In this document: in pieces, positions 16,481 to 24,634 of the stretch
How the letters are laid out: each line of letters begins with the position of its first letter
Numbering within the stretch: position 1 is the first letter of the stretch
Source: Planctomycetota bacterium
GTDB taxonomy: Bacteria > Planctomycetota > UBA8742 > UBA2392
Reading direction: 5' to 3'
Length of the DNA stretch: 64,000 nucleotides
Assembly (NCBI GenBank): GCA_016712285.1
Contig: JADJRK010000001.1
Location: forward strand, 3,348,001-3,412,000
Translations under genes and position numbers: made by a program
The notes under the pieces: generated by a model
What the model saw: only the letters and a program-made list of their open reading frames with translations
Told to the model about the DNA's origin: nothing
Database searches by the model: none

Positions 16481-17452
16481 CTAAACCCCAGTGCCGTACA
16501 TGGCGCGGCGGCGAATGCCGGTGTCGATGGTCTTGTCGTCGCGGGGGTTGATCGCGCGAATCAGGTCGCTGATGAGCAGGTCGAGGTAGCCCACGACCGC
16601 ACTCTTGAACAACTCGTGGTCGAACGCGCTGCCGAATTCGTTGGCCATCGCGCGCAGCACCCGTGCGCACTGCTGGTTCGTTCGCTTGAGATGCCGCTTG
16701 AGCAGGGTGTCGAGGGTCAGGCGCTTCTTGATGTGGTCGGGCATGTCCAGCGCCTCAGCCAGCACGTCGCGCACACGCGGAAAGTAGATGTCGAACTTGC
16801 TCTGGTGCCGCGAACGCACGCTGCGCACCGCTGCCCCGCGCCCCGGGCCATCTGCGCCGCAATTCGCGCAGGTGTCCGCCCCCGACGTCGGGAACAACGC
16901 GCCGCAGCCCGCGCACAACGGGTGCACGCGAATCAGCGCTTCAACGCTGTCATGGGTCGGCGATACCACGCACGCGTGTTTCAGGCTGCGCGCTGCGCTG
17001 ACCAGCTGCCCAAGTTCGATCTGCGCCTTCACGCGCCGCACCCACAAATCAACATTGATGGGGTCGCGCTTGAGCCCGCTGGCCGTCGCGCGCAGCACAC
17101 CCTCATGGTTGCCCAGGTGGCGCAGGTACTCAGCGAGCAGCTTCCAGACGTCAATGCGCTCCGGTGCCGCCACTGCAACGCCGCCCAGGCGCTTGATCAC
17201 GCTTTCGCGGCGCCGCTGGATTTCATCTTCGCCGCCGGCTTGGTTGGCCCATGCGCGACGCGCAAGCTCAATCTCAAACGTCACGGCGTCAAGCTGCCGC
17301 GCCCGCGCCAGAGACTGGTCCGCGCGGGATGCATCGCCGATCATCACGGCTTGGCCGCTTTGATCGACAAGGTTCGCGATTGTGTCTTCGTGGAAATCGC
17401 CCACGTGTCGCCCCGGGTGTAAAGTGACGCTTAAATGTACCTGATCGCACAC
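16481..17452 (-). CDS. TPR-like protein with a central zinc ribbon, function unknown (323 aa)
   Basis: The middle (about residues 95-170) reads as two or three TPR-like helical pairs ('DVWKLLAEYLRHLGNHEGVL', 'VDLWVRRVKAQIELGQLVSA'). It is followed by a four-cysteine zinc ribbon (CAGCGALF...CANCGADG, about 178-200) and a basic helical C-terminus. The start used here is a GTG at 17452. A second GTG at 17404 (VGDFHEDTIANL) is equally possible because neither has a clear ribosome site. The zinc ribbon suggests nucleic-acid or ribosome contact, but that is inference. No homologous family is recognised. Confidence 0.6.
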   Translation of the reverse strand: MCDQVHLSVTLHPGRHVGDFHEDTIANLVDQSGQAVMIGDASRADQSLARARQLDAVTFEIELARRAWANQAGGEDEIQRRRESVIKRLGGVAVAAPERIDVWKLLAEYLRHLGNHEGVLRATASGLKRDPINVDLWVRRVKAQIELGQLVSAARSLKHACVVSPTHDSVEALIRVHPLCAGCGALFPTSGADTCANCGADGPGRGAAVRSVRSRHQSKFDIYFPRVRDVLAEALDMPDHIKKRLTLDTLLKRHLKRTNQQCARVLRAMANEFGSAFDHELFKSAVVGYLDLLISDLIRAINPRDDKTIDTGIRRRAMYGTGV

Positions 17453-17607
17453 GCAAATACAGTTCCCTGTTTCCGGTTCGTGTGCGGCATACCAAGACGG
17501 GCGCCCGGCGTTAGCATGGTAAATCCCCTACGCCACGAGCGAACATGACCCGACGCGTAACCGCCCAGACCAAGGCCCCGCGCCGCCACGACTCAGGACG
17601 CCTGAAT

Positions 17608-18393
17608 ATGCACAAGCGCACGACTATCCGTGACATCCAGAAGAAAGCCGCCGAAGGCACGAAAATCAGCATGGTGACGGCATACGACGCCTACAGCGCG
17701 CGCCTGGTGGAAGCCGCAGGCATAGACATCGCGCTGGTCGGCGACAGCGTCGGCACAACGTTGCAGGGTCGGCACGACACCCTTGCCGTCGAAATGACCG
17801 ACATGCTGTATCACACCGAGATTGTGGGCCGCAGCACCGAGCGCCTGCTGATCGTCGGCGACATGCCGTTCGGCAGCTACCAGGTCAACGAAGACGAAGC
17901 GGTGCACAATGCAGTCGCGTTCCTCAAGGCGGGCGCCCACGCCGTCAAGCTTGAGGGCGGTGCGTCGGTGATGCCGCTGATCGAGCGGCTGCACGACGCG
18001 GGCATTCCTGTCATGGGGCACCTGGGATACACGCCGCAGAGCGTGAACGTGACCAGCGGCCCGCGCGTAAACAAGTCGCGCGACGAGTTGATGGAAGACG
18101 CGGAAAGCCTGAAAGACGCGGGCGTGTTCGCGCTGGTGCTTGAGCTTGTGCCGTCGGCCATCGCGCAAGAAATCACAAAGGCGATCGGCATACCCACAAT
18201 TGGCATTGGTGCCGGGCCGCACACCAGCGGGCAGGTGCTAGTGTTCCATGACATGCTGGGTTTCAACCCCGACTTCGCGCCCAAGTTTTTGAAGCGCTAC
18301 GCCACCTTCTATGAAACGGCACTGGCAGCGCTCAAGCAGTACAAAACAGAAGTAGAAGGCGGCCAGTACCCGGGCCCTGACCAGAGTTATTGA
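17608..18393 (+). CDS. panB: 3-methyl-2-oxobutanoate hydroxymethyltransferase
   Basis: It transfers a hydroxymethyl group from 5,10-methylene-THF to 2-oxoisovalerate, giving ketopantoate, the first committed step to pantothenate and CoA. Family signatures include 'MVTAYDAYSARLVEAAGIDI', 'LVGDSVGTTLQG', 'HLGYTPQSVN' and 'IGIGAGPHTSGQVLVFHDML'. The start at 17608 (MHKRTTIRDIQKK) gives 261 aa, as in E. coli PanB, with CAGGA at 17594. An in-frame ATG at 17545 would add 21 basic residues. No panC or panD is in the window. The stop overlaps the convergent Lnt-like gene by seven bases. Confidence 0.95.
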   Translation: MHKRTTIRDIQKKAAEGTKISMVTAYDAYSARLVEAAGIDIALVGDSVGTTLQGRHDTLAVEMTDMLYHTEIVGRSTERLLIVGDMPFGSYQVNEDEAVHNAVAFLKAGAHAVKLEGGASVMPLIERLHDAGIPVMGHLGYTPQSVNVTSGPRVNKSRDELMEDAESLKDAGVFALVLELVPSAIAQEITKAIGIPTIGIGAGPHTSGQVLVFHDMLGFNPDFAPKFLKRYATFYETALAALKQYKTEVEGGQYPGPDQSY

Positions 18394-19865
18394 TCAGCGC
18401 CCTTTTTCCTGATCCGCGTAATCGTGTCCTTCTGAGCCGCCGTCAGCGTGGTTTCGCCGTCGTCAACTTCTTCGATCGCCATGACGGTATCGCGATTGCG
18501 CCAGCGCAGCTTGGCCCACCGTACACCGCTCACGACGACCAGCATCAACAACAGCACTGGCGCCGAGAAGCCCAGGATCTTCTCCCACACCCGCAGCCGT
18601 TCGCGGCCCAGGGGCTCGCCATGGCGCTCACCGCCCTCAAGCTGTCCGCCGACTGGTTTGCCTTCGCGGCTGATCGCGTTCAGGCGCCCGTCGGCCCCAA
18701 TCGCTGCGCCGCCACCCTTCCATACCAGCAGGCGCCGCGTGCCGCGTATCAGCGCGCTGCGGCGCTGCTCGCGCAGCCACCAGTTCAATTCGGCTTCGTG
18801 ATTTGGTTGCTCTGTCGTTGCCAGCAATTGCAGATCGTTGCGCAGGCTCCAGTTTTCGGGGGCGTTGCGGCCGGCAATCACGGTCAGGATGCCCGCGCCC
18901 TCAAACACCAGCGGGTGGCCCTCTCCCCCCGGCCAGACGTGGTGGGCCGCCGCCTCGGCACTCTTGATGTACAGCCAGGCCTCGGTGCGGTCAGGCCAGG
19001 CGACCATCACCGCCAGTGTCAATTCGCGCTGCTGCGCCAGCCTTCCGGCTGCCCACAGGTGCGCGCGCAGCGTGGCGTCGTCGGGATTCTCCAGCACGCC
19101 CCACAGTGCGACGCCACGCATGCCGGACTCTCCCATGGCTTCGAGCGTGCCGCGTTCGGCGTCGGCCGCGTTCGGGATCACCCAGACGTTCACGAGTTGC
19201 TGGGTCTGGTGGTCAGCGCGCGTCACGCCCAGCCAGTCAATGCCGGCCAGCAACGCCAGCACACCCGCCATCAACAGACCTGGCCAGCGCGCACGCAGCT
19301 TCACGTCACCGGGCGCAGCGCCGAACCACTCGGCGCACATCCAGCCAAGAAAGACAAGAATGCCGGCCACAGTCGCCAGGCCCAGCTTGGGGTAGACAAG
19401 CCGCACGATCTCGCTGTCGATCAACTGGCCGAGAGGCACCAAGTACTCCGTGCCGGCGGGCAGCATCGCGTAGAAGCCCGTGAACAGCGCGCCCGCGATC
19501 AGCGCTCGCAGCAGACGCGGCAAAATGCGCCCGATCGGAAGCTCCGCCGCGACAAACGCCAATGCAGGCACGCCGGCAAGCAGCCACGGCAATGCCGGTG
19601 ACTCGGTTGCATCCAGCAGCCAGAGCGTGTTCAGCACAGAGGCAACGGCCAGAGTCGGCACCGCCAGCAGCAGCGCGGCAACGGGCCCGGCACCACGGCA
19701 GGCAAAGCACAACGGCACAAACGCGACCCAGCACAACGGCCAGAGCCCGACGTTGTCACCGCTCAAGAACAGAAGTACTGCCGTCAACAGGGCAACGAAC
19801 GCCCGCAGCGGCAGCTCGCGCATGCCACCTATCAACTCTTCTCGTTCACGGCCACTCAGCGGCAC
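18387..19865 (-). CDS. Lnt-like membrane protein with a degenerate nitrilase domain
   Basis: The layout matches apolipoprotein N-acyltransferase: an N-terminal multi-helix domain ('LSGDNVGLWPLCWVAFVPLCFA' resembles the Lnt 'PxxLWPLxWVALVPLL' helix), an extracytoplasmic nitrilase-fold domain (about 220-400) and a last membrane helix near 440. The Lnt end strand is recognisable ('RSALIRGTRRLLVWKGGGAAIGADGRL'). However, the Glu-Lys-Cys catalytic triad is missing: the strand that should read 'ICYE' is ILTVIAGRNAP, and the Glu position reads VALWGVL. It therefore should not acylate lipoproteins by the known mechanism. It may be a regulatory or partner protein. ATGs at 19865 and 19823 are both plausible. 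Confidence 0.65.
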   Translation of the reverse strand: MPLSGREREELIGGMRELPLRAFVALLTAVLLFLSGDNVGLWPLCWVAFVPLCFACRGAGPVAALLLAVPTLAVASVLNTLWLLDATESPALPWLLAGVPALAFVAAELPIGRILPRLLRALIAGALFTGFYAMLPAGTEYLVPLGQLIDSEIVRLVYPKLGLATVAGILVFLGWMCAEWFGAAPGDVKLRARWPGLLMAGVLALLAGIDWLGVTRADHQTQQLVNVWVIPNAADAERGTLEAMGESGMRGVALWGVLENPDDATLRAHLWAAGRLAQQRELTLAVMVAWPDRTEAWLYIKSAEAAAHHVWPGGEGHPLVFEGAGILTVIAGRNAPENWSLRNDLQLLATTEQPNHEAELNWWLREQRRSALIRGTRRLLVWKGGGAAIGADGRLNAISREGKPVGGQLEGGERHGEPLGRERLRVWEKILGFSAPVLLLMLVVVSGVRWAKLRWRNRDTVMAIEEVDDGETTLTAAQKDTITRIRKKGADQ

Positions 19866-19897
19866 ATTGACCCTGCCTGAAAACTGGGTTAGATCGG

Positions 19898-19926
19898 TTC
19901 AGCGACGGGAAGGCACATGCTACGAT
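19898..19926 (+). promoter_or_regulatory. Promoter candidate for the rhodanese-like lipoprotein
   Basis: TTCAGC (19898-19903) and TACGAT (19921-19926) are 17 bases apart, between the divergent Lnt-like and rhodanese-like genes. AAAGGAGAG follows at 19944, before the ATG at 19956. Confidence 0.4.
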
Positions 19927-19955
19927 ACCCCGTTGCCGGATTGAAAGGAGAGCCG

Positions 19956-20369
19956 ATGGCCCGGGCCATCGCGATTATCTTTATGCTGCTGCTTGTCGCC
20001 GGTTGCGGTGGCAAGGTCCGCCAGGATTGGGGCGGCGGCGGCACCGACGCGCAAGTCGTAATCTTGAACGATCGCGGCGCCGTCGAACTCGCGATCTGGG
20101 AAGGCGCCATCGTGTATGACCTGCGCGACTACGATGAATGGGCGCAGGGGCACATCACCGGCGCGCGCCGTATCACGCTCGATGACATCACCCGCGAAAA
20201 GGCCTTGCCCGCAGACCGCAACGCACCCGTGCTGTTCACCGGCGAGGGACCGCTCGATACCCGCCCCGAACGCGCAGCCGAACTAGCATTGGAGCGCGGC
20301 TATACCCGCGTGATGCTGTTCCCCGGCGGCTGGCGCGCCTACTTTGACGCGCACCCGGTTCGCGACTGA
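19956..20369 (+). CDS. Rhodanese-like lipoprotein lacking the catalytic cysteine (137 aa)
   Basis: The signal peptide ends in a lipobox (LLLVAGC, Cys at about residue 17), so the protein is lipid-anchored. The rest is one rhodanese fold: 'VYDLRDYDEWAQGHITGARRI' and 'LALERGYTRVMLFPGGWRAY' are classic. The active-site loop, normally Cys-x5-Arg, reads 'LFTGEGPLDTRPE', with Thr in place of Cys, so sulphur transfer is not expected. A binding or sensing role is possible. The ATG at 19956 follows AAAGGAGAG. It is divergent from the Lnt-like gene. Confidence 0.8.
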   Translation: MARAIAIIFMLLLVAGCGGKVRQDWGGGGTDAQVVILNDRGAVELAIWEGAIVYDLRDYDEWAQGHITGARRITLDDITREKALPADRNAPVLFTGEGPLDTRPERAAELALERGYTRVMLFPGGWRAYFDAHPVRD

Positions 20370-20398
20370 CGCAAGGTCGTATCGGCGCGCAATCTTCC

Positions 20399-20404
20399 TA
20401 CACT
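20399..20404 (+). promoter_or_regulatory. -10 box TACACT for the TPR-like lipoprotein
   Basis: TACACT lies 35 bases before the ATG at 20440. No Shine-Dalgarno sequence is evident in the short leader. Confidence 0.35.
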
Positions 20405-20439
20405 GGTGTGGGCCCCGTCACCGACCCCTCGGTGCTGAC

Positions 20440-21390
20440 ATGCGCTACACCCTGCCATTGATCGCCCTGCTGCTTGCCGCATGCGGCAGCCAGCAACGCC
20501 CACCCGAAGAAGACGACCCGTGGGACACCCACGAGCCGCGAGCCAAATACTACGACCACGACTATAAGCCCCCCGGCCGCCGCACCAGCGCCGACCTGGT
20601 CAAACGCGCCGCTGAGGCTGAGGCCGAGGGCCGCGACGACCAGGCGCGCGTGGACTATCACCAGTTGTTCCGCGGCGACCGCTGGCATGTGCAGGGCAAC
20701 ACGCTCTACCAGGACCTGATGCTGCGCAACGGCCTCGACATGAGCCTGTGGCAGGAATACCTCGACCTGTGGGAAGCCAACCAGGGGCGCGGCGACGCGC
20801 TGTGGTTTCACTTGCGCCCCGCGATCGTCAAACGCCAGGACCAGGAAGTGCCGACCCGCGGCAAGCCATTGACGCCTGAACAACTGGCAGTGCTCGCGGA
20901 TGTGCTGACTGACGCCGCCGCCAAAGAAGAGTCGGGCGACACAGCCGCCGCGATGCAGGCCATTGAATCTGCACTTGAGCAGCACGATTGGATTGAACTG
21001 CACCGCATGCGCATTTCGCTGTGTGCAGAAGCCGCGCTGCCGGACCTGGCCAAAGAGTACGCCGACCGCGCCGACGAAGACCCCAGCGACGGCAATGCGC
21101 TGTCACTCTACGCGCTGGCAATTGCCCGCACCGACATGGCCCGCGCCCTGCGCATGCTGCGCGACGGCTATGTCCTGGCCTTGCCCGGGCAGTGGCTGTA
21201 CCGCAGCCTGGCCGAAGTCTGCGTAGCGCTCGGCGACAGCACCAGCCGTACCAGCGTAGATGAGCGTAGGCAGGCCGCCGGCTGGTACCGAACCGCCGAG
21301 GCCCTGCTGGCCTATTGCGCCCAGGTGCCGGGAGTAGAGGTCACAGAAGCGCAGAACCACGTTCAAGGCCAACTTGAGGCACTGGAGTAG
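20440..21390 (+). CDS. Lipoprotein with TPR-like helical repeats (316 aa)
   Basis: The start at 20440 gives a short signal peptide with lipobox LLLAAC (MRYTLPLIALLLAACGSQ). A charged linker ('EEDDPWDTHEPRAKYYDHDY') leads to helical pairs typical of TPR or Sel1-like scaffolds ('SADLVKRAAEAEAEGRDDQA', 'AALPDLAKEYADRADEDPSD', 'NALSLYALAIARTDMARALR'). It is likely anchored in the outer membrane or the periplasmic face and used for protein contacts. It follows the rhodanese-like lipoprotein by 70 bases in the same direction, with its own candidate -10 box. No specific family is assigned. Confidence 0.7.
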   Translation: MRYTLPLIALLLAACGSQQRPPEEDDPWDTHEPRAKYYDHDYKPPGRRTSADLVKRAAEAEAEGRDDQARVDYHQLFRGDRWHVQGNTLYQDLMLRNGLDMSLWQEYLDLWEANQGRGDALWFHLRPAIVKRQDQEVPTRGKPLTPEQLAVLADVLTDAAAKEESGDTAAAMQAIESALEQHDWIELHRMRISLCAEAALPDLAKEYADRADEDPSDGNALSLYALAIARTDMARALRMLRDGYVLALPGQWLYRSLAEVCVALGDSTSRTSVDERRQAAGWYRTAEALLAYCAQVPGVEVTEAQNHVQGQLEALE

Positions 21391-21556
21391 TCTGGTATCG
21401 ACCAGCAGCCGTAAGTCCGCCTTCACTTCCGGATTGCACAATTTCGCACATCCCCAAATCCGGGGCGAATCTGGACTTTGCCGTCGTGATTCCTAACGTA
21501 TGCGCGCTCACGTGGGCGATTGCATCAGAACGAAATAGGTTCAAGGGAGAGCAGGA

Positions 21557-24517
21557 ATGAAGCGATTTAACGCGGCAATGACGATGGTGTGTCTGCTGAC
21601 CGGCATGTTCATCGCCGGTTGCGGTGGTGACGACGGCGGCGGCGGTGGCGGAGGAGGCGGCGGAAGCAACCTGCCAAGCCTTCCGGCAATCCGCTGGACG
21701 CTGAACGGCGGGACGGCGATCACCGGCGCGGCCACCAACGGCGGCAACGCCGGAAGCGCGATTTTCCAGACAACCAATGGTGACGTGCTGCTTGACGACG
21801 GCCGTACTCGGCCGACCGTGGCGACGAACTTTATCGCGCCGGCTTTGCTGGTGGACAACACGGTCACTTACGCGGACCTGGTTGCCATCCTGGCCCCCGG
21901 CATCGCGGGTACAACTGCAACTTTCGCGTTGCCCGCGGGAACAGGTTTTGAGCTGCCCTCCGGCGCCACGCTTGACCTCTCTGACGCGGTCGGCGGCGTG
22001 GTTGACACTGTCGCGTTCACGACCGACGCCAGCATCATCATCACCGGCACGGTCACGCTTACTCGCGCCACGGCCGCTTCGGTCGGTCTGACATTTTCAA
22101 CGACTTCGGTTGTGACCACACCGATTCTCGTTACGGGCCTGTTCAATGGACAGGGTTCCGCGACGCGCAATGGTGCGGTGGTTGGCTTCACCACCACCGG
22201 CGTCAATGCCGGAATCATTTTCCTGGGCCGCGGCGACCTTAGTGGCGGCGCAGGCGATGCAGCCACCAACGGCGGAAACGCCGGTGCACTTCAGGTGTCA
22301 GCCGCCGGCGACATGATTCTTTCAATTTTCGGTGTTCGGGCTAACGGCGGCGCGGGTACGGCTGTCGGTGGCAACGCCGGTGTGTTCGCTATTTTGGCGC
22401 GCGGCGACATGTTGGCACCCATCAACTGGGGTCTTGAAGCCAATGGCGGCGATGGCGGAACCGGCAACGGCGGCACTGGCGGTGTTGTGCAAATCGTCGG
22501 CCTTACGGGGGCGGCCACAATGTTCTGCCGGCTTATCACCAACGGCGGCAACAGCACCGGCGGCAATGGCGGAAACGTCGGTGGCGGCTTCATTGCAATC
22601 TACGACTTCGTAGGTTTCACGTCGCTTGCGGGCTCGTTGACGGGCACGCTGTATCGAACGGCAGAAGGCGGAGACTCGGTGAACGGCAATGGGGGTCTCG
22701 CAGGCAACTATGAGCTTGCAGCCGCAACCTTCACAGACGTTAGATACACGGGTACTCACCTCGGCGGTACCTCCACGATCGGCGGCAATGGCGGCAACGG
22801 CGGAAGCATGCGCGCTTATGCCTACGACATGACCAACGTCCAGCTTGACGGCAATGTGTCCGGCGGCGATGGCGCGGTTACCGGCGGAAACGGTGGGAGC
22901 TTTCATTTGTACGCGATCTTCACGGAGCCTGCCACTGAAACGTGGACCAACGCGGTCATCTCAGGCACAGCTTCCGGCGGCACCGGCACGACGGGTAACG
23001 GCGGCAACGGCGGGTCGGCACAGTACGGTATTCCTGGCTCGGCAACTGTGGTTGCCTGGAACGTCACCGGCGGTTCCGTCAACCTGACTGCGACCGGCGG
23101 GGCTGGCGTAGACGCTGGCAACGGCGGCGGCATCAGCGCTGGCCACAACTCCGGCACGCAGGTCATCAATCTTGCACTCAATGCCAATGGCGGCACTGCC
23201 AACGGCACAGCCGGCGCAGCAACCGACGGCGGCAACGGGGGAGTTGTCAACTACCTGACAACCTCCGGAACCGTGACCCTCACGGCCACCGGCTTGGCGA
23301 TCAGCGGCGGCAACGGTGCATCGACGGCGGGCGTGGGTGGCAACGGCGGCGCTATCAGCGTCGTCGGCGCAAACAATGCTAACCTGACGCTGACCATCAG
23401 CGGCAACGCCAACGCCGGTAGCGGCGCGGGCACGGGCAATGGCGGCATCGGCGGCAGCCTGACGGTCAACTCCGGCGCGACCGGCGTGATCACCACGGCC
23501 AACCTGGATGTCAACGCCAATGGCGGCTCTGCTGCAAACGGTAATGGCGGTGCTGGCGGCTTTGCGCTGCTTGTCAGCGGCTCGGCTGGCCCCAGCAACT
23601 TCACCAACATGGACTTCGACGCCATCGGCGGATCCAGTGCGACCGGCGACGGCGGCGACGGCGGCGATATGGACTTTGACTTCGAAACGACGGCCACGGT
23701 TTCGGGTGCGTCCGTCAACCTCAGTGGCGGCGCCGGCTCAACCACCAGCGGCGGCGGCAACGGCGGCGACAGCGGCAATGTGGACTTCGACACCGATGCC
23801 GGCACGCTAACCGTTTCCATGGCGCTTACATCCGACGGCGGCAGCGCCGGCGGTGCAGGCGATGGCGGCGACGCGGAAGGATTTCAAGTATCGCTGGATG
23901 ATGACAACGACAACGCGGCAGCCGCGATCGTATGGAGCGGCAACGTAAACGCCCGCGGCGGCGCATCAGCCGGCGCAGGCAACGGCGGTCGTGGCGGCGG
24001 GTTCGGCATCCTTGACGGCGCTGCAGCCACCGGCGGCAACGTTACTGTCAGCGGCACTTGGAACTTCAATGCTGGTTCCAGTGGCAGCGCCACTGGCGGA
24101 CTGGGCTTGACGACAACGACAATCGCCGTTACGGGCAACGTCACCTTTAACTCGGCGATGACTGCGCACGGCGGCGCCGGCAACACAGGTGGCACAGCCG
24201 GTAGCATCGGTATCACCACCGACGCGAATATCAACATCAACGGTTCAATCGTGGCCAATGGCGGCGCAGGTCCGGCAGCCGGTGGCACCGGTGGTGCGAT
24301 CAGCATCGGCGGAAACGTTGCCACCCAGTTGACGCTTGGCGGCAGCAGCGTGCTGCGCGCCAATGGCGGTGCGACAACTGGCGCGGGCGGCACGATTGCT
24401 CTCAACCCGGCAGGTGTCGGCCCAGCGAACCCGGCACTTATCGAAACAGCGGGCAGCGTTGTTGAAGTCCTCAACGGCGCGGGCGTAGCCCAGCCGGCCA
24501 ACATCACTCGCGACTAG
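21557..24517 (+). CDS. Giant Gly/Asn-rich repeat lipoprotein (986 aa)
   Basis: The signal peptide ends in lipobox MFIAGC, followed by a ten-glycine spacer. From about residue 210 to the end, the protein is built of roughly 35-45-residue units that begin 'NGGxGGxxxGNGGxxG' and continue with two or three short beta strands. This is the pattern expected of a right-handed beta-helix whose turns carry GGN, and it resembles mycobacterial PE_PGRS sequence by convergence. Cysteines are nearly absent after the lipobox. It is probably a long surface fibre or adhesin. AGGGAGAGCAGGA precedes the ATG, and a strong terminator follows at 24540. Confidence 0.75.
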   Translation: MKRFNAAMTMVCLLTGMFIAGCGGDDGGGGGGGGGGSNLPSLPAIRWTLNGGTAITGAATNGGNAGSAIFQTTNGDVLLDDGRTRPTVATNFIAPALLVDNTVTYADLVAILAPGIAGTTATFALPAGTGFELPSGATLDLSDAVGGVVDTVAFTTDASIIITGTVTLTRATAASVGLTFSTTSVVTTPILVTGLFNGQGSATRNGAVVGFTTTGVNAGIIFLGRGDLSGGAGDAATNGGNAGALQVSAAGDMILSIFGVRANGGAGTAVGGNAGVFAILARGDMLAPINWGLEANGGDGGTGNGGTGGVVQIVGLTGAATMFCRLITNGGNSTGGNGGNVGGGFIAIYDFVGFTSLAGSLTGTLYRTAEGGDSVNGNGGLAGNYELAAATFTDVRYTGTHLGGTSTIGGNGGNGGSMRAYAYDMTNVQLDGNVSGGDGAVTGGNGGSFHLYAIFTEPATETWTNAVISGTASGGTGTTGNGGNGGSAQYGIPGSATVVAWNVTGGSVNLTATGGAGVDAGNGGGISAGHNSGTQVINLALNANGGTANGTAGAATDGGNGGVVNYLTTSGTVTLTATGLAISGGNGASTAGVGGNGGAISVVGANNANLTLTISGNANAGSGAGTGNGGIGGSLTVNSGATGVITTANLDVNANGGSAANGNGGAGGFALLVSGSAGPSNFTNMDFDAIGGSSATGDGGDGGDMDFDFETTATVSGASVNLSGGAGSTTSGGGNGGDSGNVDFDTDAGTLTVSMALTSDGGSAGGAGDGGDAEGFQVSLDDDNDNAAAAIVWSGNVNARGGASAGAGNGGRGGGFGILDGAAATGGNVTVSGTWNFNAGSSGSATGGLGLTTTTIAVTGNVTFNSAMTAHGGAGNTGGTAGSIGITTDANININGSIVANGGAGPAAGGTGGAISIGGNVATQLTLGGSSVLRANGGATTGAGGTIALNPAGVGPANPALIETAGSVVEVLNGAGVAQPANITRD

Positions 24518-24539
24518 CGCGTGATTCAGACATCTATTG

Positions 24540-24567
24540 AAAGGAGGCCCGATCACGGGCCTCCTTT
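24540..24567 (+). terminator. Rho-independent terminator after the GGN-repeat lipoprotein
   Basis: AAAGGAGGCCCG (24540-24551), loop ATCA, then CGGGCCTCCTTT (24556-24567): a perfect 12-bp stem ending in Ts, 23 bases after the stop. Confidence 0.85.
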
Positions 24568-24634
24568 GCTTTCGGCTACTCGCCCGGCTTGCCTTTGCCG
24601 GTTACACTGAATTGGGTGCTTCCCGGAGGCTGCC

